Positions 44,946 to 55,329 of a stretch of DNA of 64,000 nt are shown here, in pieces (the stretch's first letter is position 1; every line of letters starts with the position of its first letter). The position numbers were made by a program, and so were the translations under genes. This DNA comes from Adenophora triphylla var. japonica (lineage: Eukaryota > Streptophyta > Magnoliopsida > Asterales > Campanulaceae). Location: positions 402,001 through 466,000 of the forward strand of contig JAFEMH010000073.1 in the NCBI GenBank assembly GCA_022495995.1, read 5' to 3'. The notes under the pieces were generated by a model that was given only the letters and a program-made list of their open reading frames with translations, ran no database searches and was not told where the DNA came from.

Positions 44946-46385
44946 ATTATACACCCATTATTATGAAATTATATCATATATTAAATTATTAGAGTTATAA
45001 GTAATTATTTTTATTAATTTTAAAATTATTATAGCTATTAGGGTATAAGATTTATGGTGTAATTTATTTAGGGTATAGAGTGGGGTTTAGGGGTTCAAAT
45101 ATATTACTAAGCAATATATTTTTAATTTTTATTTCATAGAAATAAATATTTGAGAAATTTTTTACTATCCGAAATTTTTTACAAAAAGTTATAAAAAAAA
45201 ATTAAACAAATGAAAGTATAAAGAATGGTTATTAATAATAAGCATTATTAATTATTTGACATTTATTTTATTAAATTTTTGGCTTTGACATGGATCATCA
45301 TCTTAGCCATCTATAATAACACATTTGACTTGGATCCAATGGCTCACATTTTAATAAACTATTTCACTTAAATTATCATCTCAACCATCCATTTACTTTA
45401 AATTAATGGCCTAGATCAAAACCCTAACCACACCCCTTTTATTCATTAAGCGCCGCCTCCCTCCCTCATCTCATCTGCTCTCTCTCTCTCTCTTCACGCT
45501 AACATTACCCTCTCTCTCTCTAAACGCATACCACGGCTTCATCTTCCCCCTCAATTCAACATCACCGGCCGGAATCAATGGCAGCCTCCCTCATCTTCTC
45601 TCTCTCTCTTCACGTTCCTTCCCACAGCCCCTTCCCACTTCTTCTTTTCCATTGATTCTCCTCGTCGGCCACCATATGACAATAAGTTGATGATGCATCA
45701 GAGGGAAGTTCGTTCGCCTCCCCTTTTCCATTGAAATTGTAGTATAACAACGTTATGAAATGGAATTACCAATTTTTGTGGACCAATTGACTATTTATTT
45801 TTTGTGGGTTTTTGGGTAAGATTAATTTTAGAATAATTTGTCACAATGTGTGTGTGTGTGTATGTGTGCGGAGTTCGAGTTGTGATCAATTGCAAGAGAA
45901 TCGGGCTTGAACGGATGGGTTCAAAACTTGCGAGACGGGTCCGTTCGTGCATTGTTTTCTCGGGAGTGATGAGAAGGTTAGGGAGATGGAGATCGCCGTA
46001 GAAGGGCCCCTCCATCGCCCATGGTTACCGGTCTTGATGTCAGGCCTTGTAGTGATGATTCCGGAATTGGTTTTGAACGTGCATCAACCGTTTGATGAAT
46101 AGATACAAAGGCAAGAGTTGTATGGTTTGGTTGATGATATTCTGCAATAATTTGGTGTTTGTCGACAATAGTTTTAAATTTTTTCTTGATCAATAGCTTT
46201 ATTTGGAAAGAAAATATTGATATTCAACCAGTAATTGAATTGTATGATGAGGACTTGATATAATGAGGACTTGATATTCATATGATATAATACTTGGATT
46301 TTTTTGGCTTATTTTGTCAATTTTTTATCAACAATAATAAAATAAAAATATATATTAATATATTTTTAAATATATTAATATATAT
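44946..46385. other. Unassigned stretch with CT-rich leader-like segment
   Basis: AT-rich to about 45,410. Then 45,430-45,660 is C/T-rich with four (CT)n runs and resembles a plant 5' leader; an ATG at 45,577 gives only about 26 codons (MAASLIFSLSLH). The minus frames at 45,791-46,193 have no recognised motif. A TG microsatellite lies at about 45,847-45,868. Confidence 0.35.
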
Positions 46386-46396
46386 TTCTATATATA

Positions 46397-46443
<47 letters not shown>
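46386..46443. repeat. (TA)n microsatellite
   Basis: About 25 TA units ending at 46,443, next to the CACTA subterminal region. Confidence 0.95.
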
Positions 46444-46449
<6 letters not shown>

Positions 46450-46454
46450 TTTAA

Positions 46455-46821
46455 TAAAAATATCAAATTAGCGACGGAAATATCCGTCGGTAATTTGGTA
46501 TATCAAAAATAAAAATATTGAAAAATTTAATTTAATTATAGCGACGAATTCTAAACAATAACGACGGATTATTCCGTCGCAAAATATTATAAATTCGTCG
46601 TCCCATCCATATTATTAGCGACGGTTTGGAATCGATTAGCGAGGGATTGATCCGTCGTTAAATTACCGACGGACAGGAAATTTCGTCGTTAAACATTAGC
46701 GACGAGGGTTTTAGCGAGGGAAAAAATCCGTCGGTAATCCGTCGGTAAATCGTTTTAGCGATGGAAATTTGACTTTTAGCGACGGATTTTTCCGTCGCTA
46801 AAACCTGTTTTTCTTGTAGTG
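46455..46821 (-). mobile_element. CACTA (En/Spm-type) transposon end
   Basis: The right boundary CTTGTAGTG is the complement of CACTACAAGAAAAACAGG, the conserved CACTA terminal repeat. Inward there are more than ten subterminal words GCGACGG/CCGTCGC in both orientations, as needed for transposase binding. The opposite end is not found to the left, so the element is truncated or its partner end lies in rearranged sequence. Confidence 0.85.
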
Positions 46822-46834
46822 TTTGATTCGAAAG

Positions 46835-47045
46835 AAAGTTGGTCTTATTAAAAATAATTTTTTTTTAAGACGAGGAAAAATGGGGCGCACTCAACCTTTG
46901 CCTCACTCTCGCTTTCTCGGCCCCCTTTTTCTCGCATACACCTGTTGCTGCTCTACAAGCCAAAGTCATCAAATTTGGGATTGTTTCATTCGGTCACACG
47001 CTTGTAGGAGTTGCAAACAAGGTAGGTTTCTATATATTTCTTACT
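46835..47045 (+). other. Unassigned exon-like segment
   Basis: In one plus frame the sequence reads VAALQAKVIKFGIVSFGHTL and VGVANK up to an AAG/GTAGGT splice donor at about 47,022. In another frame an ATG at 46,880 begins MGRTQPLPHSRF. Protein-like, but no family assigned. It stands between the CACTA end and array 3. Confidence 0.3.
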
Positions 47046-47149
47046 GATTGCGAGACTACACCTAAAGACCACGTATAAATTAAATTTGCGTACATGATGA
47101 TGAACATTTGTTGTTGCTAAGAAATTGATTTTACAAAAGATAAATAGAT

Positions 47150-47880
47150 GAACTTGTTAGGGCCACAAAGGGTGACAAACTGTTGAGTTAGTGGTAGTGT
47201 AAAATTAGGGTAAATAAGTGATAGTATTAATGTAAAATAGTTTCGCTACATGTGTTATTTAGTGTCGGTATTAGTGTAAAAAGTGTCAACAGTACATTTG
47301 TGTTTGAGTGACATGTGTGTTATTGAGTGTCAATGCACGTATACAAAAGTGTTATTTTAATATAAAAAGTGCATGTGTTAGTAGCGTCAATACATCAAAG
47401 TTTTTCTTTAAGTTTTAATGTCAACTAGTTTATAAGAAGTGCCAAGCATATTATATAATATGCTAGTCTTAGGTATAAACAATGTCGGTTCTAGTTTTAA
47501 AGAGGGCAAATGTAAAAGATTGTCGTTGTTAGTGTATAAATGTGCAAGTGGTTTGGTAAAAGAGTGTATGTGCGTTTGAGTTCCCGTGTGTGTATCTTTT
47601 AAGTGTCTAAATGTAAAAGAGTGTCGATCTTAGTGTAAAAAAAATGTCAATCTTTGTGTAAAAGAGTGTCGGGTGTAAAATAGTGCATGTGCATGTGTGA
47701 TCGTGTGCCATTGCATGCATTATTAATTGCCAATGTGAGTATTAAAGAGTGTCAATGTTCGTGTAAAATTAAAAGTGCCGATGCTAGTGTAAATAGTGTT
47801 AGTGCATAAAATGACATTTCATAACACTATCACTATCACTTAATTATTCACTGGTATTTTTAATTAATGACACTGGATTT
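47150..47880 (+). repeat. Degenerate array of GTGTCAAT/GTGTAAAA units (array 3)
   Basis: Irregular units with AGTGTCAATG, TTAGTGTAAAA and GAGTGTCG. Same orientation and similar grammar to array 2, but GTGTCA replaces GTGCCA. Array 4 lies 550 bases to the right in inverted orientation. Confidence 0.75.
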
Positions 47881-48087
47881 TCTTCCCCTCGTATGTTTCG
47901 ATTTGGTCATGAATTTGAAGAAAAAAAAGGAAGACAGAGGTCCGATTTTGCTTTATTACAGTGGAGCAACAATCTAGTTTCAAAAATTTATCATCAATTT
48001 ATTTTCCTATTAGTTTCAAAATATATCATCAATTTTATTACAGTGGAATTTTTTTTTTTTTGGTATTCAAATTAGGTTTGTCGTATA

Positions 48088-48320
48088 CTCCCTCCGTCCC
48101 AAAATGTTTGTCCCATTTGACTTTTTTGTTGAACTTTGACCACAAATATATGACAATTTAATTATGTTCATGAAATTCTAAAAATTCCTATTGATTCACC
48201 TTTAATAATATTATCAACAACAACTTTTAGAATTTCATGAACATGATTAATCTCTTATAAAGTTGTGGTCAAAGTTCAACAAAAAAGTCAAATGGGACAA
48301 ACATTTTGAGACGGAGGGAG
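48088..48320. mobile_element. Long-hairpin Stowaway MITE 13
   Basis: A near-copy (over 90% by eye) of the element at 8633-8866, with perfect ends CTCCCTCCGTCCC and ACGGAGGGAG flanked by TA. Almost fully self-complementary. Confidence 0.93.
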
Positions 48321-48439
48321 TATTTTTTATCTAATTCACCTATAAAAAAAGCTACCAACTTTTGTGCAGGAAGGAAACTCAATCAGTCCGTTGTTGTTAT
48401 TGTTGGCAATGTGGGAGAGTAGGGGTTGAGTGCCGAATG

Positions 48440-48690
48440 GAGCGATTGTTGTTTACACTAACACTGACATTTTTTAACACTAACACTGACATTTTTTTTA
48501 AACTGACACTTAATAATACATTCACTGTTATTCTTCACATTGTTTGATACTTTTTACACTGACAATTTGTTATACTAACACTTTTTTACAATAACACTGC
48601 TATTTAATAATACATGTACCGACACTATTCACAATGACACTTTGTTATACTAACACTGGCACTATTTTTACACTGTCACTCCTTAACTTA
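48440..48690 (-). repeat. Degenerate array of ACACTGACAC units (array 4)
   Basis: ACTAACACTGACATTTTT, TTACACTGACA and CACTGGCACT units; the complement reads AGTGTCAGTGTTAGT, related to arrays 2 and 3 but in the opposite orientation. It runs directly into R1 copy c, as array 1 does into R1 copy a. Confidence 0.8.
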
Positions 48691-49462
48691 AGAAAATTCA
48701 TTTATTTTAATTAAATATTATGGTGGAGTTTTTATAACTAAGTTTAAATTTTAAACTTAGAATTAGGCCCTTTTTGGTCCTTAATTTTTATTCTAAAATT
48801 TATGTGCAACACTTTCGAAATTAGCAATTCTATTTAATGACACAGTTCCTATTGTTTGCTTCAAAAATTACAACATTTGTGATGTAGATAGAGATTACAC
48901 ATTTGCCCTTTATAGTGACTTTTGGGAGGGAAAATCGACTATCTTGCTTATATATATGTGTGTGTTCAATGATTGTTAAGTCTAAGAGCAGTTTGTTATG
49001 TTATGCTCAATTTGAATTTGAAATGAATATTCTTCTTGTTTTATTAGTATTCTTCCTCTCGTCTCCAAATAAGGTTTATGCATTTTTCTTTTTGATATGT
49101 CACATAATAATAAGTTTCATGTTTTGCTTTATTTTCAAAATAAAAATCAAAATTGTTTCAACATATATGTCATTCTTTTCGGGTAGTTGCAAAAAAAAAA
49201 AAAAAACATGCTAGATCTAACCTATTTTTTATCCACTTGAATTATAAATTTTACAATCAAAAATCAACTTCTTAATTGTGACACTTAAATATAAAAAGGT
49301 AATTCATTTTAGAAGGAGGAGAGAGTATTTTGTTATCATTATTCTTAATTTTTTTATAAGCACACATAATCATACTAAGAAAGGTGTGAAACAAATAAAA
49401 ATTCCCTCCTTAATTTATATTCATGACAATAACTAACAAAAAAGAAACACAATTTATATCAA
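48690..49462. repeat. Dispersed repeat R1, copy c, interrupted at 49,462
   Basis: Colinear with 34,130-34,994. Homology stops exactly after CACAATTTATATCAA, where a Helitron-like CTAG end begins. A 103-codon frame here (48,903-49,214) is not kept open in copy b and is rejected. Confidence 0.88.
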
Positions 49463-49500
49463 CTAGTATGTTTTTAACGCACGAGAAAAACACTTTTTAA
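49463..49500 (-). mobile_element. Helitron-like 3' terminus (minus strand)
   Basis: Minus strand: CTCGTGCGTTAAAAACATACTAG followed by T in split form (CTCGTGCGTT, then AAAAACATA, then CTAG). The first half-site CTCGTGCGTT matches the hairpin arm of the terminus at 4100, while the second arm appears deleted. Position between A and T of the R1 target is shown by comparison with copy b. The body would extend rightwards over the ROP, SET and GCP5 pieces. Confidence 0.6.
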
Positions 49501-49718
49501 AATTTAAGTTAATCAACCAAAAAAATTTAATTTTTTGATTAACATAAAAGTGAAACAGTTATGATCTTAATTAAAGAAAGAAATACTTATTTAAATATTA
49601 CAAACATCTATGAATATTACAAATTTTGAAAAATTTCCTTATAAACAACATTTGTAGTTTCATTGGTTAGGTTTCCTTCGTCATCGCACATTAATATCTT
49701 CGATCCATGGCGGTTTGT

Positions 49719-49799
49719 GATCCATAATCCCAAGTTAACAATGTTCCCATCCACAGCCACATTAGCACTAAAATTGTCAAACACAGTTGGTATGTAATC
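49719..49799 (-). pseudogene. ROP: ROP/RAC small GTPase exon
   Basis: Plant ROP GTPases are membrane-associated polarity switches. The minus strand has a GGCAG acceptor followed by [14 protein letters not shown] and [11 protein letters not shown], which is exon 2 of ROP genes with the switch I effector loop (TVFDNF). After GLW the expected DTAGQE continuation is replaced by unrelated codons, so the G3 motif is missing. Only one exon is present; it is a captured fragment. Confidence 0.85.
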
Positions 49800-49904
49800 C
49801 TGCCCACAAAAAAAAATCACACATCAAGTCTGTTGAGCTAACTACAGCAGAATTTGTCATTTAAGTGGTTGTATTGCATCATGAAATTATATGAACTAAT
49901 TCCA

Positions 49905-50110
49905 TGGATCTTCAATCGGGTTTAATTCAGGCTCCAAGCGGCAGTCAGTGCCACCAATCAGCACTGTTGGATAAAGTAAGTACAGAAATTATATCGGAAA
50001 CAGCAAGGATTACACGCTGCCCAATATAGGACTCGCTTCCAAGCTTACGTAGCAAGTGCTGAACATATAACTGAGCATCAGCGTCAAACTGATGTATATC
50101 TGAAAGAGAA
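49905..50110 (-). other. Captured exon of unrecognised conserved-looking gene
   Basis: The minus strand reads DADAQLYVQHLLRKLGSES then YIGQRVILAVSDIISVL, with a splice-like CAG at its start (TTTCAG before ATATAC). The composition and length are those of a real exon from a helical protein. I do not recognise the family. It lies between the ROP and SET pieces on the same strand. Confidence 0.4.
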
Positions 50111-50382
50111 TATTCAAAACATTAGGAAAGGGATTAAGAATAACTGAATATTCAAAATCTCAGAGCAAAAACATCATTAATTTGCTGGGCCAGAACATTT
50201 TCCTGCTTTGGTAAATACAACTCATCTTTCGAATAAGCACTTGGTGTTAGAAGCCGGTAGGTTCTCAATGGAGAAGTCAATATTCTATCTCTCTCCATCA
50301 AGAAAATGACTATAAAACCTACTTTGGAAAGTAAATGAGGGATAAGAATGAATACCAAAAGAATGTTGGTTATCGAAATTAA

Positions 50383-51420
50383 TGGTCAAGCAAGCTTCTT
50401 AGCGCGACCAGTTGAAGGTGCAGCAGAATCCTCTTTCTTGGAACCAGATGCCTCAGGCTTCCTTGCCCAAACAGGAGCTTTGTCCGGCTCATAACGATAA
50501 TCATAAAAGAGTTCTTCCCCTGCGCAGATTCTTTCCTTAGCAAATATCCCTACCCTGTGATCTCCAGCTACCATGATAACCTGCCAATATTTATAATTCA
50601 TGTATGCAACTTAATGAATATGGCCATTATTGTTACCTCACATTTTCCCTTGAAGTGAAATAAATACTCCCTCCGGTTATTCTACTTAAAGAGCCCATGT
50701 TTGGAAGTCAAACATGTCAATAAACTCCGTCCCATTCGACAATTCAAACATTTTAATAACCTATTTTTATTTCCATCACTAACCTTAATGAGGTTTACTT
50801 ATTACTCCATTACCCCTTTTTCCTTGGTGGGGAATTTTGGAAATTAATGATTTTAACCTAACAATTTTGGAAATGGGACCATCTTTTTGGGACAAACAAA
50901 AATAGCAAATGGGACAGAGTGAGTATCGATATGTTAAAAAAACATGGTCTATCTACCCCTGCTTTCAAGCTGGACCTCAAGGGGGGTCTTTAGGTTTGAT
51001 GTGTTCTTTCAACTCTTGGTTATCTAAGCCTAATGTTTTTACAAGCATCAATACAAATGAATCTACTTCCATAAGTACAAAATCAGATCCAAAAGATTGC
51101 AACCATGAAGTATGAAAAGTACCTTTGCATAGAAATTTGGATCTGAGAAATGATTGGCAAACTTCAATTTGTCACCCTTTCGATAAGCATAAAGAACATA
51201 CTACAAAAAGGAAACAGAAATGCCAGCGAAAATGATCAGTCTGACTTTAAGACTCAAATGGTGGAACTCAATGAAAACAGAAGTTTGAATAACTAAAAGA
51301 GAAGAGATTTCATAGATCAATTATACCTGATCATTAAGATTGAAGAGAAATGAAGAATTTTCACGGTCATAGATCTTGTCGCGCTCTTTTCCTTTGGTAG
51401 AAAGGACATGCTTGGAGATC
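50383..51420 (-). pseudogene. CURLY LEAF/SWINGER-type SET domain fragment
   Basis: Plant E(z) homologues are the H3K27 methyltransferases of Polycomb complex 2. The minus strand holds the last three exons: about 51,325-51,420 (KIYDRENSSFLFNLNDQ), 51,121-51,203 (YAYRKGDKLKFANH, then SDPNFYAKV) and 50,383-50,583 ([31 protein letters not shown], and the C-terminal GRAKKLA with its stop). The catalytic NH of FANH and the Tyr-rich YDYRY segment are kept, but PNC has become PNF and the pre-SET part is missing. A MITE occupies the last intron. The 5' side is fused to GCP5 sequence. Confidence 0.9.
50667..50923. mobile_element. Stowaway-type MITE 14, in the SET intron
   Basis: The left end CTCCCTCCGGTTATTCTAC and right end GGGACAGAGTGAG are degraded Stowaway termini with TA flanks. 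An internal CTCCGTCCCATTC word suggests a composite. Confidence 0.75.
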
Positions 51421-51489
51421 AGTTTCAGTCCGCTCTTTTCCTTTGGTAGAAATTGATGCAGAGGTGGATTCTCGACCTGTAATGCCTTT

Positions 51490-52190
51490 CCCAGCAGTAG
51501 CATGGGCCAAACCCAGATTCCCAGATTGTGTAGGCCTCAAAAGATAGCTCTTCTCCCAGAATTCAGCTTCATTGCAATTGCCTTGTTCGCATAAAAAAAC
51601 ATCTACAAAGACAAAAAGGTTTCAAGTAATCTCAGGAAATGAAAATGTAATAGAGATGATTAGATTTTATAAACCTAAAAGAATGAAATGATGCTGAACT
51701 ATTAAAAAAAAGGGATAACTTTCAAATAGGTGCAGAGCATACAAATTAAGGATATCCTCTTTAAGTCAAGCTCAGAGATCCGAAAGTGAATTTCCAATGT
51801 CTTTTCAAATGGAATGTCCAGATACATTACCTCTACAAAAGGATCGTCCAATGTTCCCTCAAAAATCCAGGAATCAAGAACCTCAATGTAAGGCAATAGA
51901 CTCCCAATATATATAGTAGCATCCTATAAGCATCCTCCTGAAAGAGCGACAATCCAATTCCTGATAAAGTGAACCAATAGAAAAATACTAATATACGAAA
52001 AAATACAAGGTCAAGAAAGTGTTCACAACCTCACCACCTTGTATATGACAAACTTCATTAAACTTCTTATAAAGATGGTTAAGGATATGAACAGCAATGT
52101 CAGCGGCTGGAACAGGAGGATTGCGTTCAAAGTATTCCTGAGGAGTGGCTCCTTGTACTATATGCAGTAGAAATTCAGCTCCTGAGCAAA
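51490..52190 (-). pseudogene. GCP5: Gamma-tubulin complex protein 5-like fragment
   Basis: GCP5-type proteins help build the gamma-tubulin ring that nucleates microtubules. Minus-strand pieces in order: 52,020-52,190 (GAEFLLHIVQGATPQEYF, PAADIAVHILNHLYKKFNEVC), 51,735-51,900 (LPYIEVLDSWIFEGTLDDPF) and 51,490-51,605 (MFFYANKAIA, then EFWEKSYLLRPTQSGN in a shifted frame). The segment after DDPF in the second piece is foreign, and FFYANKA, which should follow directly, is in the third piece. A frameshift and direct fusion to the SET piece follow. N- and C-terminal parts are absent. Confidence 0.87.
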
Positions 52191-53085
52191 GACTAAATGA
52201 AAATGGGTGCAATCAGAGGTTGAAATAGCAGGCAAAGAGAAGTACAGGACTGAGCCCTCAAATTTCGTTTGAAATTTAAAATACTAAAATTTGAAACAAA
52301 AGCAATCCAAGAAGGAACCAGATATGTCAGACCTTCCAAGCAAGACCTGTGCATCGATGAGTGACCACTAAATATCATAATCAAATTGGCACAATTATCA
52401 GTAGATTTTCACAATATACAAGGTCCATTACAGGCTTGTGTTTTGGATTGCAGCCCAAAGAACCACCATTTGTAAAAAAACAGTTCAGTAAAGAGAAACA
52501 AATTCATCCTGTACAAGAGATCTTATTGTATTAGGACAGAAAATTGTGTTCCTTCCTCCTGCTCGAGACCATTACTGTGTTTCCCAAGCTAGAAATTCAT
52601 CCTGTACAAAATAATCTTTACACTTACTCCCAAGGCAAAATTGAAATCAAAGTGTCTCAAAATTGTTCAAAAATGTTAAACTTTAACGGAACATGGTGGC
52701 ATGAAGATTGCTCAACATTGTTCAAAAATGCATGTGAATTACAACACACGGTATTTGGGCAAGTAAGCATCCCAATAATGTCCGAGTTAACCAAACTCAT
52801 ATGCATATCAGACCAAAAACGAAAAAAAGGAGAACAGAGTAATACCTGGTACATAAAACCAAATCGACTCGAATTTCTGGAAAACAAAATTTTCAATATT
52901 TATGATGTTGGAAAAACGATAGAAGAAAAAGAAAATTAAGGGATTTACCTTTGATGTAAACAAAGCCCTTGCTTCTGCACTCATCTTCCTCGAATGAACT
53001 GTTGATCGCAAAAAGGACAACAGTCAAGGCGGAAGAGAAAGGCGGAGGCGACGACGGCGGTGGCAATGTAGCAGAGGGCGTGGAT
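52191..53085. other. Unassigned stretch with a 131-codon chance frame
   Basis: A plus-strand frame at 52,544-52,939 is long but has no recognised motif, is overlapped by equally long minus frames and lies in an intron-like setting. A minus segment at 52,955-53,085 has a G/C-richer, leader-like composition (ATG giving MSAEARALFTSKV at about 52,985) and could be a captured first exon. Confidence 0.3.
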
Positions 53086-53100
53086 GTTTTGGGATGGATG
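53086..53100. mobile_element. Residual MITE right end
   Basis: TTTTGGGATGGATGAGC matches the right end of the small degraded MITEs at 58,528-58,632 and 60,795-60,890 and is followed by the same LACS-side flank. Only the end remains, which marks the junction of the GCP5 and LACS blocks. Confidence 0.5.
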
Positions 53101-53962
53101 AGCAATTGAAATATTGTTCTAGGTTAACTTTTCAAAAATAGAAATGGATTACTTTTTGGGACCAAGGAAATGAAATATATTCCCGATCTTTCAAAGAAAA
53201 AGAAAATGATGTGCACAAGACAGTTCCAAATAGAACTACTTAGTCTCTAGAATGTTATGTTAAATATAAAGGCAATAAAAAAGGCCAAGTAGAAAACCTA
53301 GGAGAACAATTATAAACCCCCCCCCCCAACAACAATAAATCCCACATTAAAAAATAAAGTTACAAATTTTATACCTCTGATTTGTCCCATACAAAAAAGT
53401 TAGTGCAATATTATAAATGAAACAGTACAATACTAAAAAGTTTGAGTTGAAAAATGGTTTCTTTATACATTCATTTTGAGACGGACGGACGGAGTAGTAA
53501 TTTATAACAATGAGTTTAATATGCATGCCAAAGTGAGAAACAACATGCCTTGAAGTATCATTATAGAAATGAGTTATGTGGTAGTATTTAAGCAACCAGA
53601 GTCTTTTCTTCTTAAATGTGGGTGTTAGAAGGTCGCGGTCCATGCCGAACAGCACGGGGACAAGGTGAATAGCTTTGATGAATTCAAAGCCTTCAACTGC
53701 CAATGCCAACAAGAAAGCTAACTTACCTTTTTCTCCTTTTCAATCTTTGTAAGCGATCCGAGTATGTACTCTTTCACCTTTGGGATACATCATTCTCTAA
53801 CGTTCAAGAGCTTGCTTATTTGCGTTCGCAGCATAAATAAGAAAAGACTTGAAGCTATTTCCATATGCCCATATCCATTATTGATATTATTATTTTTCCA
53901 TATCAGAGAAATTAGAACAAAGAGATTTTGGTTCCGGAAAAGTCCTTATAATATAGGGTGAG

Positions 53963-54077
53963 TGACCGGGAAGTTCTAAAAAATATCATAAATGCCCGAG
54001 AATATAATACTGCATACAATATTTCTTTAATAAAGCATGCAGTATTATATACTATTTCATAAGAACTTCTGGGTCAT
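53963..54077. mobile_element. Small inverted-repeat element in a LACS intron
   Basis: TGACCGGGAAGTTCT on the left is mirrored by AGAACTTCTGGGTCA on the right, and AATATAATACTGCAT by ATGCAGTATTATATA near the centre. About 115 bases fold into a hairpin. Family unknown. Confidence 0.6.
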
Positions 54078-54152
54078 TTCAATTTAATAAGGAACTTGAG
54101 GGAAAGTGATTTGTCCCAAAATGAACTTCCGAGTCAAATTCTCTATAATATA

Positions 54153-54415
54153 CTCCCTTCGTCCCAATTCAAACTACAAGTTTTGGGTTAGGCACGGGAA
54201 TTAAGTATAAGTGATAGTGGAGTGGGTGTTGTATGAAAAAGTGGGTATGAGAGAGAAAGTGGAGTGGGAAATAGTAAATGGAAAGTAGTTGCAAGAGTGA
54301 AAGTAAATCTCATTGAATAAAGGAGTATCATAAATTTTTCATTTTAGAAAGTGTGTAGTTTCAATTGGGAAACCCTTTTGGTTAAAATGTGTAGTTTCAA
54401 TTGGGACAGAGGGAA
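54153..54415. mobile_element. Stowaway-type MITE 15, in a LACS intron
   Basis: CTCCCTTCGTCCCAATTCAAACTAC at the left is mirrored by GTAGTTTCAATTGGGACAGAGGGAA at the right, TA-flanked. Subfamily of the element at 7918. Confidence 0.88.
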
Positions 54416-54899
54416 TATGTGCACAAATTTGTTAGAATGCATACTGAGACACAAGACCAGGAACAAGTCCGTTAACATTCTCCAGGTTTTTTCAACTGCC
54501 ACATATTTTCCTTGCGATAGCTTACAGATGTTCTTCTTCCGGTTAATAATTTTCAGGCTTCCATTTGATTGCCACTCAACAACATCCCCTGAAGTGGAAG
54601 CTTAGCAAGAGACCCATACAGATATGGTTAATGAGTGGGCTTAAAACCAAATAAAAGACCATGTGAAGAAACAAACCTGTGTGAAACCACCCCTCAACCA
54701 AAACCTCATTAGTGAGGTCTTCGCGTTTGCAATACCTTGAGAATAAGGAATAACCCATTTCAGGAACAGATTCTAAGCGTGCATCTAAATTTGTTACATG
54801 AGGGCCCACTGTACCAGCATATCCATTTCATTTGGTAGAGTGACAAACGATACAGCGCGTCTGTCAGACCTATATTGAAGCGACAAAAACAAATATCAA

Positions 54900-55320
54900 A
54901 AAAGAAAAATAAGCTCCCTTGATCAAGTAATGATGATATATTCTACGACTCAAAATTCAAGCAGTAGATTATTGAGAATTTAGGATATTATGGGGATACA
55001 AACACGAAATACCAAGGAGTATATAGTGTTAATACCATATCCTTGTAGGACATGAGACCATGTCGCTTCTACAAGAGAAACTAAAAAGAAAAAGAAAAGG
55101 AAAAAGAAAAATTGAGCACAAATTCTAAATTCAGATTAAATGATAACAAATTGGTCTCTAATTGGACAACAAAAATATTGCGCCTCCATTCCGACAATCA
55201 TTAACAAATGGCAATATGGGGGTTAATTTTGTGATAGGTTTGACTACTTTGTTAAAAACAGAACGATGTTCCTCAAGGTAGAAAATAAGGCTTAAAAAAG
55301 GAGATATTTAATATCAATCA
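54900..55320. repeat. Duplicated intron block with empty MITE site (partner 59,270-60,100)
   Basis: ATGATGATATATTCTACGAC, GAATTTAGGATATTATGGGG and AACAGAACGATGTTCCTCAAGG are shared with the partner. At about 55,018-55,025 the sequence AGGAGTATATAGTGTTAAT is the exact unoccupied form of the partner's MITE insertion site. Confidence 0.9.
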
Positions 55321-55329
55321 CTAATATAT

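Larger units (their letters stand above)
53610..54880 (-). pseudogene. LACS: Long-chain acyl-CoA synthetase (LACS) fragment, copy 1
   Basis: LACS enzymes activate fatty acids to acyl-CoA. Minus-strand pieces in order: 54,700-54,880 (FVTLPNEM, NLDARLESVPEMGY, KREDLTNEVLVEGWFHTG), 54,440-54,600 (SGDVVEWQSNGSLKI, INRKKNICKLSQGKYVAVE), 53,745-53,835 (NKQALER, KVKEYILGSL) and 53,610-53,725 (GFEFIKAIHLVP, MDRDLLTPTFKKKR). The block after VPEMGY that should carry RGEICIRG is deleted. Several frameshifts. A MITE sits in one intron. The AMP-binding N-terminal half is absent. Confidence 0.9.

Noticed and set aside
48903..49214. 103-codon plus-strand frame in repeat R1 copy c
   Set aside because: The homologous DNA at 34.4-34.6 kb does not keep the frame open, so it is not under protein selection.
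52544..52939. 131-codon plus-strand frame
   Set aside because: No motif, no paralogous copy, overlapping frames of similar length on the other strand, and an intron-like setting.
53347..53712. 121-codon minus frame as a separate gene
   Set aside because: Only its first third is real (LACS C-terminal exon, AVEGFEFIKAIHL to FKKKR); the rest is read-through into intron or flank.
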